A stretch of DNA of 64,000 bases from Anoxybacillus amylolyticus (lineage in GTDB: Bacteria > Bacillota > Bacilli > Bacillales > Anoxybacillaceae). A program made the position numbers and the translations under genes. The stretch is from NCBI RefSeq assembly GCF_001634285.1, contig NZ_CP015438.1, positions 1,686,001 to 1,750,000 of the forward strand, written 5' to 3'. This document shows positions 52,823 through 63,012 of the stretch, in pieces. Every line of letters begins with the position of its first letter. Within the stretch, counting starts at the first letter, position 1. Below the pieces are notes generated by a model. That model did not search any database. It saw only the letters and a program-made list of their open reading frames with translations, and was not told the DNA's origin.

Positions 52823-53777
52823 TGGAGGATTTTTAACAACTGTGCAAGATTTAGGACGGTGGGGGTTTCAAAAAGATGGAGTATCTGTTGGAGGGGTGAT
52901 GGATACATTTGCGAGCCGTATCGCGAATTTTTTAGTTGGCAACGAAGGACATGAAGCGACGTTAGAAATCACAATGGTCGGTCCAACACTTCATTTTGCC
53001 ATCGAAACAATTGTCGCGATTTGTGGTGGAGATTTTTCTTGTACGCTAAACGAAAAGCCTGTTTCGCTCTGGAGACCAGTCCGCATTCATGCAGGGGATG
53101 TGTTGAAAATCGGTGCCTGCCGGCAAGGATATCGAGGATATATCGCGATAGCAGGAGGATGGTCAGTTCCGCTCGTGATGAACAGCCGTTCGACGGATAG
53201 AAAAGCAGCAATTGGTGGCTACAACGGGCGACCGCTCGAAAAAGGAGACGAATTTTTTCTTCCCGCCATTGTCCACTTGTTTTCGTTACATTGGGGCATT
53301 CCGTACTGGGCGTGGTCGTATATAAAAGGGAAGCAAAAAACAGTACGCGTCGTGGAAGGACCGGAGTATTCGATGTTTACGCCGGAAAGCAGGGAACAAT
53401 TTTTTTCGTCGATGTATGAAGTGACCACAAGTTCTGACCGGATGGGGTATCGATTGTACGGAAAAAAACTAGAAAAATACAATACTCGTGAGATGGTGTC
53501 AGAAGCGGTCACGTTTGGCACAGTTCAAGTGCCCCCATCTGGGCAGCCGATTGTGTTAATGGCAGATCGGCAAACGACGGGTGGCTATCCGCGCATTGTG
53601 CAAGTCATCGCAGTTGATTTGCCGATTTTAGCGCAAGCGCGTCCAGGGGAATACATTCAGTTTCAACGAACGACATGGCAGGAAGCAGAACAGTTCTACG
53701 TTCAACACGAGCACGATATACAAAGATGGAAAATGATGATTAAGCATAAATGGGGGGAAGTTCGTGGCGCGTATTGA
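52803..53777 (+). CDS. pxpC: 5-oxoprolinase subunit C
   Basis: A 324-aa biotin-dependent-carboxylase-like (allophanate hydrolase subunit 2) protein: [16 protein letters not shown] at the start, GGDFSCTLN, and [18 protein letters not shown] near the C-terminus. It is the second catalytic subunit of oxoprolinase. ATG 52803 lies inside pxpB and gives the normal family N-terminus; the longer in-frame reading from 52779 overlaps pxpB further. Confidence 0.9.
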   Translation: MAIRVIDGGFLTTVQDLGRWGFQKDGVSVGGVMDTFASRIANFLVGNEGHEATLEITMVGPTLHFAIETIVAICGGDFSCTLNEKPVSLWRPVRIHAGDVLKIGACRQGYRGYIAIAGGWSVPLVMNSRSTDRKAAIGGYNGRPLEKGDEFFLPAIVHLFSLHWGIPYWAWSYIKGKQKTVRVVEGPEYSMFTPESREQFFSSMYEVTTSSDRMGYRLYGKKLEKYNTREMVSEAVTFGTVQVPPSGQPIVLMADRQTTGGYPRIVQVIAVDLPILAQARPGEYIQFQRTTWQEAEQFYVQHEHDIQRWKMMIKHKWGEVRGAY

Positions 53778-54522
53778 CTTGAATGGCGATATGGGGGAAA
53801 GTTTTGGGGTTTATCGACTTGGTAACGACGAAGCAATGATGGATTACTTGACGTCGGTCAATATCGCTTGCGGGTTTCATGCGGGCGATCCGCTTGTAAT
53901 GCGCAAAACGGTACAAATGGCGATAAAGAAAGGGGTAGCGATTGGCGCACATCCAGGGTTTCCTGATTTGTTTGGGTTTGGAAGACGAGCAATGAGCATT
54001 ACACGAGAAGAGGCATATGCGTACGTTGTCTACCAAATCGGCGCGCTATTAGCATTTGTCCGTGCGGAAGGTGGAAAAATGACGCACGTTAAGCCGCATG
54101 GGGCATTATATAATTTGGCGGCAAAAGATGTATCGCTTGCCGAAGCGATTGCTCAAGCAGTATACGACGTCGATCCGACACTCATTTTATATGGATTGGC
54201 TGGAAGTCAACTAATTGCCGCCGGAAAGAAGGTCGGATTGCGAACCGCAAGCGAAGTATTTGCTGATCGGACGTATCAACGCGACGGCTCGTTAACGCCA
54301 AGAAATGCTCCGCAATCGCTTATTACAGACGAACAAGAAGCCGTCGCCCAAGTGATAAAAATGGTGAACGAAGGATATGTTCGCACACTAGAAGGAATTG
54401 ATGTTCCTATCGAAGCAGAAACAGTTTGTATTCATGGCGATGGGCCGAACGCATTAGCGTTTGCGAAAACATTGTATGAAGCATTGCAGCAAGAAGGGAT
54501 TGACATCCGATCACTTGCGTAA
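53764..54522 (+). CDS. pxpA: 5-oxoprolinase subunit A (LamB/YcsF family)
   Basis: A 252-aa LamB/YcsF protein: [12 protein letters not shown] at the start, [26 protein letters not shown] and VKPHGALYN are the conserved metal and active-site segments. It closes the nnr-pxpBCA operon. It begins at GTG 53764, after GGGGGGAAG, within the end of pxpC. Oxoproline forms spontaneously from glutamine, more so in thermophiles, which fits pairing with nnr damage repair. Confidence 0.92.
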   Translation: MARIDLNGDMGESFGVYRLGNDEAMMDYLTSVNIACGFHAGDPLVMRKTVQMAIKKGVAIGAHPGFPDLFGFGRRAMSITREEAYAYVVYQIGALLAFVRAEGGKMTHVKPHGALYNLAAKDVSLAEAIAQAVYDVDPTLILYGLAGSQLIAAGKKVGLRTASEVFADRTYQRDGSLTPRNAPQSLITDEQEAVAQVIKMVNEGYVRTLEGIDVPIEAETVCIHGDGPNALAFAKTLYEALQQEGIDIRSLA

Positions 54523-54746
54523 AACTCAACGCATTTCTCGGTCATGCTTTGAAAGAAACCGGCGCTTCTCTTAGAGGGTAGCGTTTGCTTTCAAAATAAA
54601 ATATTTTTACAAAACTATGTTCTAAATAACCAACAAAAATTTAAACAAAATAAAGTAAGTGGAAGAAAGGAAAGCTTGTGTTCAGCTATATAATTCTATG
54701 TTTTTAGTAAAATAATGGATAATCAACAATCGTGTTTTCAATTTAC
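54523..54746. other. Intergenic region after pxpA
   Basis: An AT-rich spacer. A long imperfect hairpin (TTTGAAAG near 54550 with CTTTCAAA near 54590) may be the pxp terminator but lacks a clean T run. No convincing coding sequence was seen. The MITE-like copy 2 follows. Confidence 0.5.
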
Positions 54747-54871
54747 TATATACATGCAACTGGGGAGTTTAACTTATTTTTTCGACTGACGGAGGCAAGC
54801 CAAAGGTTTGCCTCTGTCACGTGTTCGCCTGATAGTCGAAAAATGTTAACACTTCAATGTGCATTTATATA
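54747..54871. repeat. MITE-like repeat, copy 2
   Basis: A 125-bp copy in the same orientation as 50444-50542, with the same first 31 and last 38 bases apart from small changes. A 27-base segment containing the hairpin GAGGCAA / TTTGCCTC interrupts the central stem. The two copies bracket nnr-pxpBCA. Confidence 0.75.
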
Positions 54872-54965
54872 CGAGAAAGAGCAGAAGATGTGCCCATAAA
54901 ATTCAATGTATACTTTCCTCATTTTGTTAAAAAATAAAAAAAACGTTGGATGAGGAGGAGGAGAA

Positions 54966-56645
54966 ATGCCAGTAATCGAGAAGCGACTGCTCTTCTTCTC
55001 ATTTCTTGCGATTGTGCTGTTTGTATCGCCGTATTTTCTTTTAGGAGAACATGCCCATATGCGTGTGCATGATAACTTAGACTCCAATATCGCGTGGTAC
55101 AAAGTGCTTAAAAACAGCGGCGAGTTATTGGGATCGATTCATGCGGTTATCCCGCAAATTATTAACGGATTGCCGAGAAATGCGTTTGGCACAGAGTTTA
55201 GCGGAATTGTCTGGCTACATGTCCTTTTGCCATCCATTTATGCTTACGGGGTAAGCCAAGCGATTACGCGGATAGTGGCATTTATCGGTATGTATTTATT
55301 ATTGAAAAAATATGTCGTACAAGCACCGGATAAGACGTGGATTCGCATCGGTGTGTCGCTTGCGTTTGCGCTTACCCCGTTTTGGCCATCCGGCATGCTT
55401 AGTACGCTCGGTATGCCGCTAGCGCTATGGGCGCTATTAAACATCCGCGCTGGAGAACGTGCTTTCGTGAACTATGCCGTGCTTACATTATTACCGTTTT
55501 ATTCTAGCTTCGTGCTCGGCTTTTTCTTTTTTTTAAGCGCTATGGGCATATGGTGGCTCGTCGATGTCATTCGGTACAGAAAGTGGAACGTTCGCTTCTT
55601 TTTCGCAATTGTATACATGACATCCCTTTATTTCGCGATTGAATATCGGCTCGTTCATTCGTTTTTATTTTCTAAAGAGCCGACAAGCCGTGATGAATAC
55701 TTTCATGCCAGTCTTTCCTTTTGGCAGGCGATTCGGTTAACATGGAAAAATTACATCCTCGGTCATACGCACGTCATGACCGTACATGGACTGGTCATTT
55801 TTCCAATCTCCTTCGTTGCCTTATATATCGTTTGGAAAAAGCAATTATGGAAAGAAGAAAAAATGTTTTTGTTTCTTCATCTCTTAAATCTTTCCCTTTC
55901 GACGTGGTATGCGTTTTGGTTTTATAAAGGTTGGCTTCCGCTAACAGAACGGTTGACGTTTCTCGATAAATTTAATTTCGCTCGTTACCATTTTTTGCGA
56001 CCGATGATTATTTACGTGCTATTTGCTTTTTCTTTAAAAATTATGTGGGAACAAAACTGGCGGAAGCTCGTTTCAATGGCGTTAGTAGCACAATTGCTTG
56101 TACTAACGGTATTCAATGAAGAAATTGCATATCGCAACAAACCGTCGTTTCAACAATTTTATGCAGAAACGCAATTTGCAGAAATCAAACGGTATATTGG
56201 AATGCCTGTACACCGTTACCGTGTGGCAAGTATCGGCATTCATCCAGCCATCGCGCAGTATAACGGATTTTATACGCTAGATACATACAATAATTTTTAT
56301 CCACTTACTTATAAACACAAGTTCCGAAAAATTATCGCAAAAGAACTTTCGAAAAATGCGGTACTGCGAGAATACTTTGATGAATGGGGCGGGAGGTGCT
56401 ATCTATTTGTCGCTGAATTAGGGAAAAATTATATGTTTAAAAAAAACACGAAAAGAAAAATAAAGCGGTTGCAGTTGAACACAGATGTTTTCTATGAAAT
56501 GGGCGGACGGTACATTTTATCTGCCCTGCCGATTGAAAACGCAGCGAGCAACAAGTTAGTGTTAGAAAAAGTGTTTCATTCCAAACAATCTGCGTGGGAC
56601 ATTTATTTATACAAAGTCGTACGAGGAGGCATTCGCAATGACTGA
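54966..56645 (+). CDS. ykoS: Polytopic membrane protein, YkoS-like
   Basis: A 559-aa protein with about 10-11 membrane helices. HMRVHDNLDSNIAWYK near residue 35 and the long C-terminal soluble part (about 390-555) match Bacillus YkoS, a partner of the glycosyltransferase YkoT, whose homologue follows with an overlap of eight bases. The pattern recalls GT-C-type membrane glycosyltransferases that transfer sugars from a lipid carrier to the wall; this role is inferred. GAGGAGGAG precedes the ATG. Confidence 0.75.
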   Translation: MPVIEKRLLFFSFLAIVLFVSPYFLLGEHAHMRVHDNLDSNIAWYKVLKNSGELLGSIHAVIPQIINGLPRNAFGTEFSGIVWLHVLLPSIYAYGVSQAITRIVAFIGMYLLLKKYVVQAPDKTWIRIGVSLAFALTPFWPSGMLSTLGMPLALWALLNIRAGERAFVNYAVLTLLPFYSSFVLGFFFFLSAMGIWWLVDVIRYRKWNVRFFFAIVYMTSLYFAIEYRLVHSFLFSKEPTSRDEYFHASLSFWQAIRLTWKNYILGHTHVMTVHGLVIFPISFVALYIVWKKQLWKEEKMFLFLHLLNLSLSTWYAFWFYKGWLPLTERLTFLDKFNFARYHFLRPMIIYVLFAFSLKIMWEQNWRKLVSMALVAQLLVLTVFNEEIAYRNKPSFQQFYAETQFAEIKRYIGMPVHRYRVASIGIHPAIAQYNGFYTLDTYNNFYPLTYKHKFRKIIAKELSKNAVLREYFDEWGGRCYLFVAELGKNYMFKKNTKRKIKRLQLNTDVFYEMGGRYILSALPIENAASNKLVLEKVFHSKQSAWDIYLYKVVRGGIRND

Positions 56646-57648
56646 ACCGATATTGACCATCGTTGTCCCTTGTTATAATGAAGAAGACGTTCTTCCAGAA
56701 ACCATTCGGCAACTGCGCATACTTCGCGAACAACTCGTTGCCGAACAGCTTATTTCCACTCAAAGTACGTTGTTGTTTGTGGATGATGGGAGCCATGATG
56801 CCACATGGACGATTATTTATAAAGCGAGTTTGCACTATCCGGACGTAAAAGGAGTGAAGCTTTCCCGCAACGCTGGACACCAGCAGGCGCTGCTTGCCGG
56901 TCTGTTTGCGGCAAAGACTCGTTCGGATTGCATCGTTTCGATTGATGCTGATTTGCAAGATGACATCTCGATCATTCGCGAATTTGTAAAAAAATTTCGT
57001 GAAGGTTATGAAATTGTGTACGGCGTTCGCAACCGACGCGATACAGATACGTTTTTTAAGCGCCATACGGCCCAATGGTTTTATAAAACAATGAAAGCAA
57101 TGGGCGTTCAGCTTGTATACAATCATGCCGATTATCGGCTCATGAGCCGGCGGGCAGTGGAAGAATTAGAACGGTTTGAAGAAGTGAATTTGTTTTTACG
57201 CGGCATCGTTCCGTTGTTAGGGTTTCGTTCTACGGCTGTTTTTTATGACCGAAAAGAGCGGTTTGCTGGAAAGACGAAATATCCACTCAAAAAAATGATC
57301 GCATTTGCGCTCGATGGCATTACTTCTTTCAGCATTACACCAATCCGCTTCATTTCATTTATTGGCTTTCTTTCTTTTTTTAGCAGTATTTTATTTGGGG
57401 GGTATTTCCTCTTTTTAAAATTGACCGGCCATACGCAAACAGGATGGACATCGCTTATTACTTCCATCTGGTTGCTTGGCGGGCTGCAATTAATTTCGTT
57501 TGGCTTAATTGGCGAGTATATCGGAAAAATTTATAAAGAAACGAAACGGCGTCCACGTTATATTATTGACTTAGATTTATTTAATTTGCCCAAAGCGTTG
57601 CCGTTTTTGCCTGAGGAAACAAATGCCGCAGAGCGAAAAACACGATAA
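56638..57648 (+). CDS. ykoT: Family 2 glycosyltransferase, YkoT-like (polyprenyl-phosphate type)
   Basis: A 336-aa GT2 enzyme: IVVPCYNEEDVLPETI at the start, SIDADLQD with the metal-binding DxD, and NAGHQQALLAGL. Two C-terminal membrane helices (about 235-260 and 272-295) follow, the layout of GtrB/DPM1-type enzymes that load a sugar on bactoprenol phosphate. It would supply the sugar for YkoS. Ribosome site ACGAGGAGG lies in ykoS. Confidence 0.85.
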   Translation: MTEPILTIVVPCYNEEDVLPETIRQLRILREQLVAEQLISTQSTLLFVDDGSHDATWTIIYKASLHYPDVKGVKLSRNAGHQQALLAGLFAAKTRSDCIVSIDADLQDDISIIREFVKKFREGYEIVYGVRNRRDTDTFFKRHTAQWFYKTMKAMGVQLVYNHADYRLMSRRAVEELERFEEVNLFLRGIVPLLGFRSTAVFYDRKERFAGKTKYPLKKMIAFALDGITSFSITPIRFISFIGFLSFFSSILFGGYFLFLKLTGHTQTGWTSLITSIWLLGGLQLISFGLIGEYIGKIYKETKRRPRYIIDLDLFNLPKALPFLPEETNAAERKTR

Positions 57649-57694
57649 GTTTTTCCTTGCATTTTGCCGAAAGAAGGAGTAGACTGTGCTTGTA

Positions 57695-57826
57695 AATAGC
57701 GGGAGCTTGTGGAATCAAGCTGAGAGTACGGCTAATCCGCCGTTGACCGTTTGAACCTGTTGGGTAATGCCAGCGCAGGGAAGGTGGAAAAAGAAGACAC
57801 TTTGCGCATAGGCAGAGTGTTTTTTT
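57695..57826 (+). promoter_or_regulatory. TPP riboswitch (THI element) with terminator
   Basis: The conserved boxes GGGAGC, CTGAGAG, CCGTTTGAACCTG and GGGTAATGCCAGCG-CAGGGA occur in order at 57701-57782. A terminator stem (ACACTTTGC with GGCAGAGTGT, then seven T, 57797-57826) follows. Thiamine diphosphate should end transcription before thiM. Confidence 0.95.
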
Positions 57827-57855
57827 ATTTAAGGGAAATCCGAGGGGGATAGACG

Positions 57856-58656
57856 ATGAATGTGCAGAATGTAGCTAATGTATTAGAAAAAGTGCGGCAA
57901 ACCAATCCGCTCGTTCACAACATTACCAATGTTGTCGTCACCAACTTTACAGCGAACGGATTGCTTGCGCTCGGTGCTTCACCAGTGATGGCGTATGCGA
58001 AAGAAGAAGTAGCCGATATGGCGAAAATTGCGGGAGCACTTGTGTTGAATATCGGCACGCTAAACGAAACGGAAATCGAAGCGATGCTTATTGCTGGAAA
58101 ATCCGCAAATGAGCACAACGTCCCAGTAGTGTTCGACCCGGTCGGGGCAGGGGCGACTCCGTATCGTACGGAAACGGCTCGCAAACTAGTACGCGAACTC
58201 AACGTGTCGATTATTCGAGGCAACGCGGCGGAAATCGCCAACGTCATTGGCGAGCAATGGACGATTAAAGGGGTCGATGCTGGCGAAAGCGGCGGTGATG
58301 TTGTTGCTTTAGCGAAAAAGGCAGCCCAACAGCTAAAGACCGTTGTTGCGATTACCGGAAAAGAAGATGTTGTCACCGACGGACATACGACATACCTCAT
58401 TCGGAACGGACATCCAATTTTAACGAAAGTAACAGGAACAGGCTGCCTCGTGACGTCTGTTATCGGAGCGTTTGTTGCGGTGGAAAAAAATGCGGTGCAC
58501 GCGGCAGCGGCTGCCCTTACATACTATGGCGTGGCAGCTGAAATAGCAGCAAAAGAAGCAGAAGGACCTGGCAGCTTCCAAATCGCCTTTTTAAACCAGC
58601 TTGCGAACATAGGAACAGATGACATTGTTCGCCATGGTTCGATCGAAATCGTCTAA
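57856..58656 (+). CDS. thiM: Hydroxyethylthiazole kinase
   Basis: A 266-aa ribokinase-like Thi[20 protein letters not shown] at the start, [27 protein letters not shown], and the catalytic [16 protein letters not shown]. It phosphorylates the thiazole alcohol in thiamine salvage. First gene of thiM-thiD-thiE after the TPP riboswitch, with GAGGGGGATAGACG before the ATG. Confidence 0.95.
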   Translation: MNVQNVANVLEKVRQTNPLVHNITNVVVTNFTANGLLALGASPVMAYAKEEVADMAKIAGALVLNIGTLNETEIEAMLIAGKSANEHNVPVVFDPVGAGATPYRTETARKLVRELNVSIIRGNAAEIANVIGEQWTIKGVDAGESGGDVVALAKKAAQQLKTVVAITGKEDVVTDGHTTYLIRNGHPILTKVTGTGCLVTSVIGAFVAVEKNAVHAAAAALTYYGVAAEIAAKEAEGPGSFQIAFLNQLANIGTDDIVRHGSIEIV

Positions 58657-58749
58657 GTAGTGTCAAAAAATTGATGAAAATGGATGGTGAACCCCCTTTT
58701 TGACGAAGGGGAGTCCTTGACCAATATTCGCTAAAAAGGAAGTGGAAGG

Positions 58750-59556
58750 ATGAACGTATATAAAGCGTTAACGATTGCTGGCTCCGATAGTGGGGGAGGA
58801 GCTGGTATTCAAGCCGATTTAAAAACGTTTCAAGAATTGGAAGTGTTCGGAATGTCCGCGATTACAGCCGTAACAGCGCAAAACACGCTAGGCGTCCAAG
58901 GTGTCTATCCGCTGCCGGTCGAAGCTATTGTGCAACAAATCGAATCGATCGGTACCGATTTAGGGACGGATGCGGTGAAGACAGGAATGCTATTTAGCGC
59001 AGAAATCATCCAAGCAGTCGCAGAAAAAATAAAACAATTCCAGTTCAGCCGGCTTGTCGTCGACCCGGTCATGGTCGCCAAAGGCGGTGCCCCTCTTTTA
59101 CAACAAGAAGCGGTACAAGCATTAAAAACGTATTTATTGCCGTTAGCGACGGTTGTCACTCCGAACATTCCAGAAGCAGAAGTATTAACGAATCGCTCAA
59201 TTCGGACGTTAGATGACCGCCGCGAAGCAGCGAAGCGCCTTCATGACCTTGGGGTGCAACATGTTGTCATTAAAGGCGGGCACGATGACGACGGAGAAGA
59301 AGCGGTCGATTTGTTATATGATGGCACTGAATTTTCCTATTTTACAAGCAAACGAATCGAAACGATACATACACATGGAACAGGGTGTACGTTTGCGGCA
59401 GCGGTGACAGCAGAACTTGCCAAAGGAAGTACGGTCAAAGATGCGGTTGAAACAGCAAAAGCGTTTATCCAAGCAGCGATTGAAGACGAGCTGGGCATTG
59501 GACACGGACACGGACCGACAAATCATTGGGCGTATCGCAAGACGATTGTTAGATAG
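58750..59556 (+). CDS. thiD: Hydroxymethylpyrimidine/phosphomethylpyrimidine kinase
   Basis: A 268-aa Thi[21 protein letters not shown], the [14 protein letters not shown] segment, [11 protein letters not shown] and the catalytic [16 protein letters not shown]. It phosphorylates the pyrimidine moiety of thiamine twice. The 93-base gap from thiM contains no clear promoter, so it is probably in the same riboswitch-controlled operon. AAAAGGAAGTGG precedes the ATG. Confidence 0.93.
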   Translation: MNVYKALTIAGSDSGGGAGIQADLKTFQELEVFGMSAITAVTAQNTLGVQGVYPLPVEAIVQQIESIGTDLGTDAVKTGMLFSAEIIQAVAEKIKQFQFSRLVVDPVMVAKGGAPLLQQEAVQALKTYLLPLATVVTPNIPEAEVLTNRSIRTLDDRREAAKRLHDLGVQHVVIKGGHDDDGEEAVDLLYDGTEFSYFTSKRIETIHTHGTGCTFAAAVTAELAKGSTVKDAVETAKAFIQAAIEDELGIGHGHGPTNHWAYRKTIVR

Positions 59557-59566
59557 GAGAGCAAAA

Positions 59567-60238
59567 ATGGGGCGAATTTCCGCGAAACAATTACAAGAGC
59601 AGTTGCGCGTCTATTTTATTATGGGAAGTAATAATTGTAAAAAAAATCCATTTGATATGTTAAAAGAAGCAATTGAAGGTGGCATTACGTTTTTTCAGTT
59701 TCGTGAAAAAGGACAAGGGGCGCTTTCTGGCGTGGAAAAGGTTGCGTTTGCGAAAGAGTTGCAAGCGATTTGTCAAAAGTACAGCATTCCGTTTCTCGTC
59801 AATGATGACGTCGATTTAGCGCTTGCTCTAGATGCGGATGGGGTGCATATTGGCCAAGAAGACGAACGAGCCGATATCGTTCGACGGAAAATCGGCGATA
59901 AAATTCTCGGTGTTTCGGCACATAATTTAGAGGAAGCGAAACGTGCTATTGAGCAAGGAGCTGACTATCTTGGCGTCGGTCCAATTTTTCCAACGAATAC
60001 GAAAACGGATGCGAAAGAAGCGCAAGGGGTCGAAGTGCTCCGCCATTTACGTGAGCACGGCATCACCATTCCAATCGTCGGAATTGGTGGGATTACAGTA
60101 GATAACGCAAAAGAAGTAATACGCGCTGGAGCGGACGGGGTGTCAGTTATTAGCGCGATTAGTTTGGCGAACTCTCCGAAAGAGAGTGCTTGGCGATTAG
60201 CCAAAGCGATTGATGACGCATTACATGAGAAAAAATAG
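59567..60238 (+). CDS. thiE: Thiamine-phosphate synthase
   Basis: A 223-aa TIM-barrel ThiE: FFQFREKG binds the pyrimidine diphosphate, [24 protein letters not shown] follows, and [12 protein letters not shown] and [28 protein letters not shown] close the active site. It joins the thiazole and pyrimidine phosphates. ATG 59567 follows GGAGAG; the longer in-frame reading upstream overlaps thiD and is not family-like. Confidence 0.95.
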   Translation: MGRISAKQLQEQLRVYFIMGSNNCKKNPFDMLKEAIEGGITFFQFREKGQGALSGVEKVAFAKELQAICQKYSIPFLVNDDVDLALALDADGVHIGQEDERADIVRRKIGDKILGVSAHNLEEAKRAIEQGADYLGVGPIFPTNTKTDAKEAQGVEVLRHLREHGITIPIVGIGGITVDNAKEVIRAGADGVSVISAISLANSPKESAWRLAKAIDDALHEKK

Positions 60239-60299
60239 TGTCTTTTTTCAAGTTGTGCTATAATGAGAGAGAAAATAAAAAATCCATGGAGTGAGTCAC

Positions 60300-60470
60300 A
60301 TGAATATCGGATTTGGAGAAATTGCGTTAATCGTGTTTTTTGCCCTTTTACTTTTCGGACCAAAAAAATTGCCAGAACTTGGACAAGCCGCAGGAAAAAC
60401 GTTGCGCGAATTTAAAAATGCTACAAAAGGAATTATTGATGACGACGAACAAAAACAAAAGCATGACTAA
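60300..60470 (+). CDS. tatA: Twin-arginine translocase subunit TatA/TatE
   Basis: A 56-aa TatA protein: one N-terminal membrane helix (GEIALIVFFALLLFG), the hinge FGPKKLPELGQAAG and an amphipathic helix (KTLREFKNATKGI), ending in an acidic/basic tail. It builds the pore for folded twin-arginine proteins. No tatC is adjacent. TATAAT at about 60260 is a probable -10, and GGAGTGAG precedes the ATG at 60300. Confidence 0.92.
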   Translation: MNIGFGEIALIVFFALLLFGPKKLPELGQAAGKTLREFKNATKGIIDDDEQKQKHD

Positions 60471-60500
60471 AAACCGCTTGGCAACAGCCAAGCGGTTTTT
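60470..60500. terminator. Bidirectional terminator
   Basis: AAAACCGCTTGGC pairs perfectly with GCCAAGCGGTTTT between tatA and the converging permease. Confidence 0.92.
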
Positions 60501-60518
60501 AGTTAAGATTTTTATTTG

Positions 60519-61979
60519 TTAATCTAACTCACATTGATCGAGTGGAACGATTTTTGTCTTGTTGGCAAGCTTGTAACCGATCCAAATAACGAAAAATAGC
60601 GGTAATCCAATGTATGAAACGAGAACGCCATACCAGTCAATGGAACGACCTGTAAATGCCCCATAGTTTTGCCCTAAAATTACAATTGTACAAAGAACGA
60701 AAGCAAATATTGGTCCAAACGGAAACCACTTTGCTTTATAAGGCAAATCGTTGATATTGCGTCCTTGCGCTACATATGCTTTGCGGAAACGGTAATGGCT
60801 GATAGCGATGCCAAGCCAAGCGATAAATCCCGACATTCCCGATGCATTTAATAGCCATGTATAGACGGTTCCATCCCCGAATAACGATGCTAAAAATGCG
60901 AGTGTACCTACTGAAGCAGTGACGATAAGAGCATTTACAGGCACCCCTCGGTGGTTTAATTTGGCAAGAAATCTCGGTGCTTTTCCTTCGCGCGCTAAAT
61001 CCCAAAGCATGCGGGTCGATGCGTACATTCCGGAATTTCCGGCAGATAATACCGCAGTTAAAATGACAGCATTCATCACCGAAGCAGCAAACGCAATACC
61101 TGCTTTATCCAATACGAGTGTAAATGGGCTTACCGTTACATCACTATTTGCTAAATTTTTGTTTGTATATGGAATAAGCAATCCGATCGCTAAAATTGCT
61201 AACACGTAAAACAAAAGAATACGCCAAAACACTTGACGAATAGAACGAGGGATGTTACGTGCTGGGTCTTCACTTTCGCCAGCTGCTACCCCGAGCAGTT
61301 CCGTTCCTTGAAAAGAGAATCCAGCCGCCATAAAAATCCCAAGAGTAGCCATAAATCCACCATGAAACGGGGCATCACCAATAGAAAAATTTTTGAAGCC
61401 GACAGCTTCTCCCCCCATTATTCCGACAATCATGAAAAAACTAACAATCAGAAAAATAATGACTGTTGCTACTTTAATAATAGAAAACCAATATTCCGCT
61501 TCCCCGAAACCTTTGACAGATAAATAGTTTAGTAAGAACATGATGACTAGACATAAAGCGCTCCATACAAGGGAAGGGCTATGAGGAAACCAAAATTTCA
61601 TAATTAATGTTACGGCTGAAAGTTCCGCTGCAATTGTAATAGCCCAGTTATACCAATAATTCCATCCTAAAGCGAATCCAAGGGCTGGATCGACGAATTT
61701 TGTTGCGTACGTACTGAATGTTCCTGTCACCGGCATGTAAGCAGCCATTTCGGCAAGACTAGTCATTAAAAAGTATACCATGATTCCGATGGCAATATAT
61801 GCTACAAGTGCACCACCAGGACCTGCGGTATGGATGGCTCCACCGCTTGCTAAAAACAATCCAGTGCCGATCGTTCCCCCTAAAGAAATCATTGTTAGGT
61901 GCCTTGTTTTTAGTTTCCGCTGCAATCCACTTGAGGAAGGGGGAAGTACCTTGTTTTGTTTTTGAACAACACTTTCCAT
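60519..61979 (-). CDS. lysP: Lysine-type amino acid permease (APC superfamily)
   Basis: A 486-aa, 12-helix transporter of the AAT family: RHLTMISLGGTIGTGLFLASG near 26-46, and FQGTELLGVAAGESEDPARNIPRSI in the middle are family signatures; the first helix break GGTIGTG binds the substrate backbone. A lysine riboswitch lies in its leader, so lysine uptake is the likely role. It is monocistronic between two terminators. Confidence 0.88.
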   Translation of the reverse strand: MESVVQKQNKVLPPSSSGLQRKLKTRHLTMISLGGTIGTGLFLASGGAIHTAGPGGALVAYIAIGIMVYFLMTSLAEMAAYMPVTGTFSTYATKFVDPALGFALGWNYWYNWAITIAAELSAVTLIMKFWFPHSPSLVWSALCLVIMFLLNYLSVKGFGEAEYWFSIIKVATVIIFLIVSFFMIVGIMGGEAVGFKNFSIGDAPFHGGFMATLGIFMAAGFSFQGTELLGVAAGESEDPARNIPRSIRQVFWRILLFYVLAILAIGLLIPYTNKNLANSDVTVSPFTLVLDKAGIAFAASVMNAVILTAVLSAGNSGMYASTRMLWDLAREGKAPRFLAKLNHRGVPVNALIVTASVGTLAFLASLFGDGTVYTWLLNASGMSGFIAWLGIAISHYRFRKAYVAQGRNINDLPYKAKWFPFGPIFAFVLCTIVILGQNYGAFTGRSIDWYGVLVSYIGLPLFFVIWIGYKLANKTKIVPLDQCELD

Positions 61980-62025
61980 TCTGTCTCACTCCTTTTGATT
62001 GAAAGATGGAAAGGGACTGGGCAAT

Positions 62026-62285
62026 AAAAAAGCCGCCGAAGGAGACTCGGCGGCAATGAAATCATTACCCGTGCAACCCTTCCGTGAAGATAGCGCCTCA
62101 CGATTGCCAAAATGCAGTCGTGACAGTGCTGCCTCTATTCGAAGACAGCCCCAGCCCACACATCCAGAGAAATGAGCGGACTTCGGCGACTTTTCCTTTC
62201 GAGTGAAGTCCTTAACGTCTCTGCGCCTCGTTCACTGTACTCATAAAAGCCGCAACCTCTACCTCATCGGTTGAATGAGGACGTT
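62026..62285 (-). promoter_or_regulatory. Lysine riboswitch (L box) with terminator
   Basis: On the minus strand the leader reads GATGAGGTAGAGGTTGC, ATGAGTA, AAAAGTCGCCGAAG, GCTGGGGCTGTC, CACTGTCACGACTGC and GAGGCGCTATCTTC, the conserved lysine-aptamer elements in order. The terminator GCCGCCGA / TTCGGCGGC (62032-62054) runs into six T. Lysine should switch transcription of the permease off. Confidence 0.92.
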
Positions 62286-62420
62286 ATGCATTTGTGGATT
62301 CATTATAAAACAATTTTTTTACGAAGGCAATATATACTCGTGCAGAAATAAAAAAAAGACAAGTACCGCTTCCATTGTCCATATACATAAACTAGCGTAA
62401 AAAAAGCCGGGGTGGACAAG
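62286..62420. other. Divergent intergenic region
   Basis: AT-rich stretch between the lysine leader and the YitT gene. It must hold both promoters. TATAAA-like and TATATA stretches are present, but no pair of boxes stood out clearly. Confidence 0.5.
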
Positions 62421-62981
62421 ATGTGGAAAAAAGCAATAGCAATAGGAGTAGGCAGTGTTTTATTAGCGATCGGCATTAACGTGTTTTTAGTTCCGCATCA
62501 TTTATTAGACGGGGGAATCATCGGCATTGGATTAATTGTCAAATACATATGGAATGTAAAAGTAGGAGGGGCTATCATTTGTTTAAGTGTGCCACTCTAC
62601 ATGATTGCTTGGTTTTATTACCGACCGTTTTTTTATAATAGTTTGCATGGGCTACTGTTTTCCTCGTTCATGATTGACGTCTTGTCCGTGCTTCGTGGCA
62701 CTGTTCAATTAGATGCGTTAACAAGTTCAATGGCAGGTGGGATGTTAGTCGGGGCAGGAATCGGGATGATGTTAAGAGAAAAAACGAGTACAGGAGGTAC
62801 CGACTTACTTGCGCAATTTATCGCTGAGGTAACGAACTGGAATGTTGGAATCATTATTTTTGTCATTGACGCGGTTGTCATCACCATCGGTAGCTTCATC
62901 GTGCCTGATGCTTCTTTTTTATACTCTTTTCTTGTCGTTACTGTGGTCGGCATCGTCACGACGATATTGACATACAAATAA
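62421..62981 (+). CDS. YitT-family membrane protein
   Basis: A 186-aa protein with about five to six membrane helices, equal to the DUF161 part of YitT proteins (INVFLVPHHLLDGGIIGIGLIVKY, REKTSTGGTDLLAQF). The usual C-terminal DUF2179 domain is missing, so it is the short form. ATG 62421 with GGGGTGG is preferred over GTG 62412. Function unknown; some relatives are suspected transporters. Confidence 0.82.
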   Translation: MWKKAIAIGVGSVLLAIGINVFLVPHHLLDGGIIGIGLIVKYIWNVKVGGAIICLSVPLYMIAWFYYRPFFYNSLHGLLFSSFMIDVLSVLRGTVQLDALTSSMAGGMLVGAGIGMMLREKTSTGGTDLLAQFIAEVTNWNVGIIIFVIDAVVITIGSFIVPDASFLYSFLVVTVVGIVTTILTYK

Positions 62982-63012
62982 GATTCGCGGATTTCCCGCG
63001 AATCTTATTTAT
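62980..63012. terminator. Bidirectional terminator
   Basis: AAGATTCGCGG pairs perfectly with CCGCGAATCTT; AT-rich runs on both sides serve the YitT and peptide transporter genes. Confidence 0.85.

Noticed and set aside
54747..54871. Possible terminator or riboswitch rather than a repeat
   Set aside because: The sequence recurs at 50444-50542 with matching ends before an unrelated gene, so a mobile repeat fits better.
56437..57126. A 229-residue minus-strand frame opposite ykoS and ykoT
   Set aside because: It overlaps two well-supported genes and has no start signal.
57915..58400. A 161-residue minus-strand frame inside thiM
   Set aside because: Antisense to a certain gene and without a start site.
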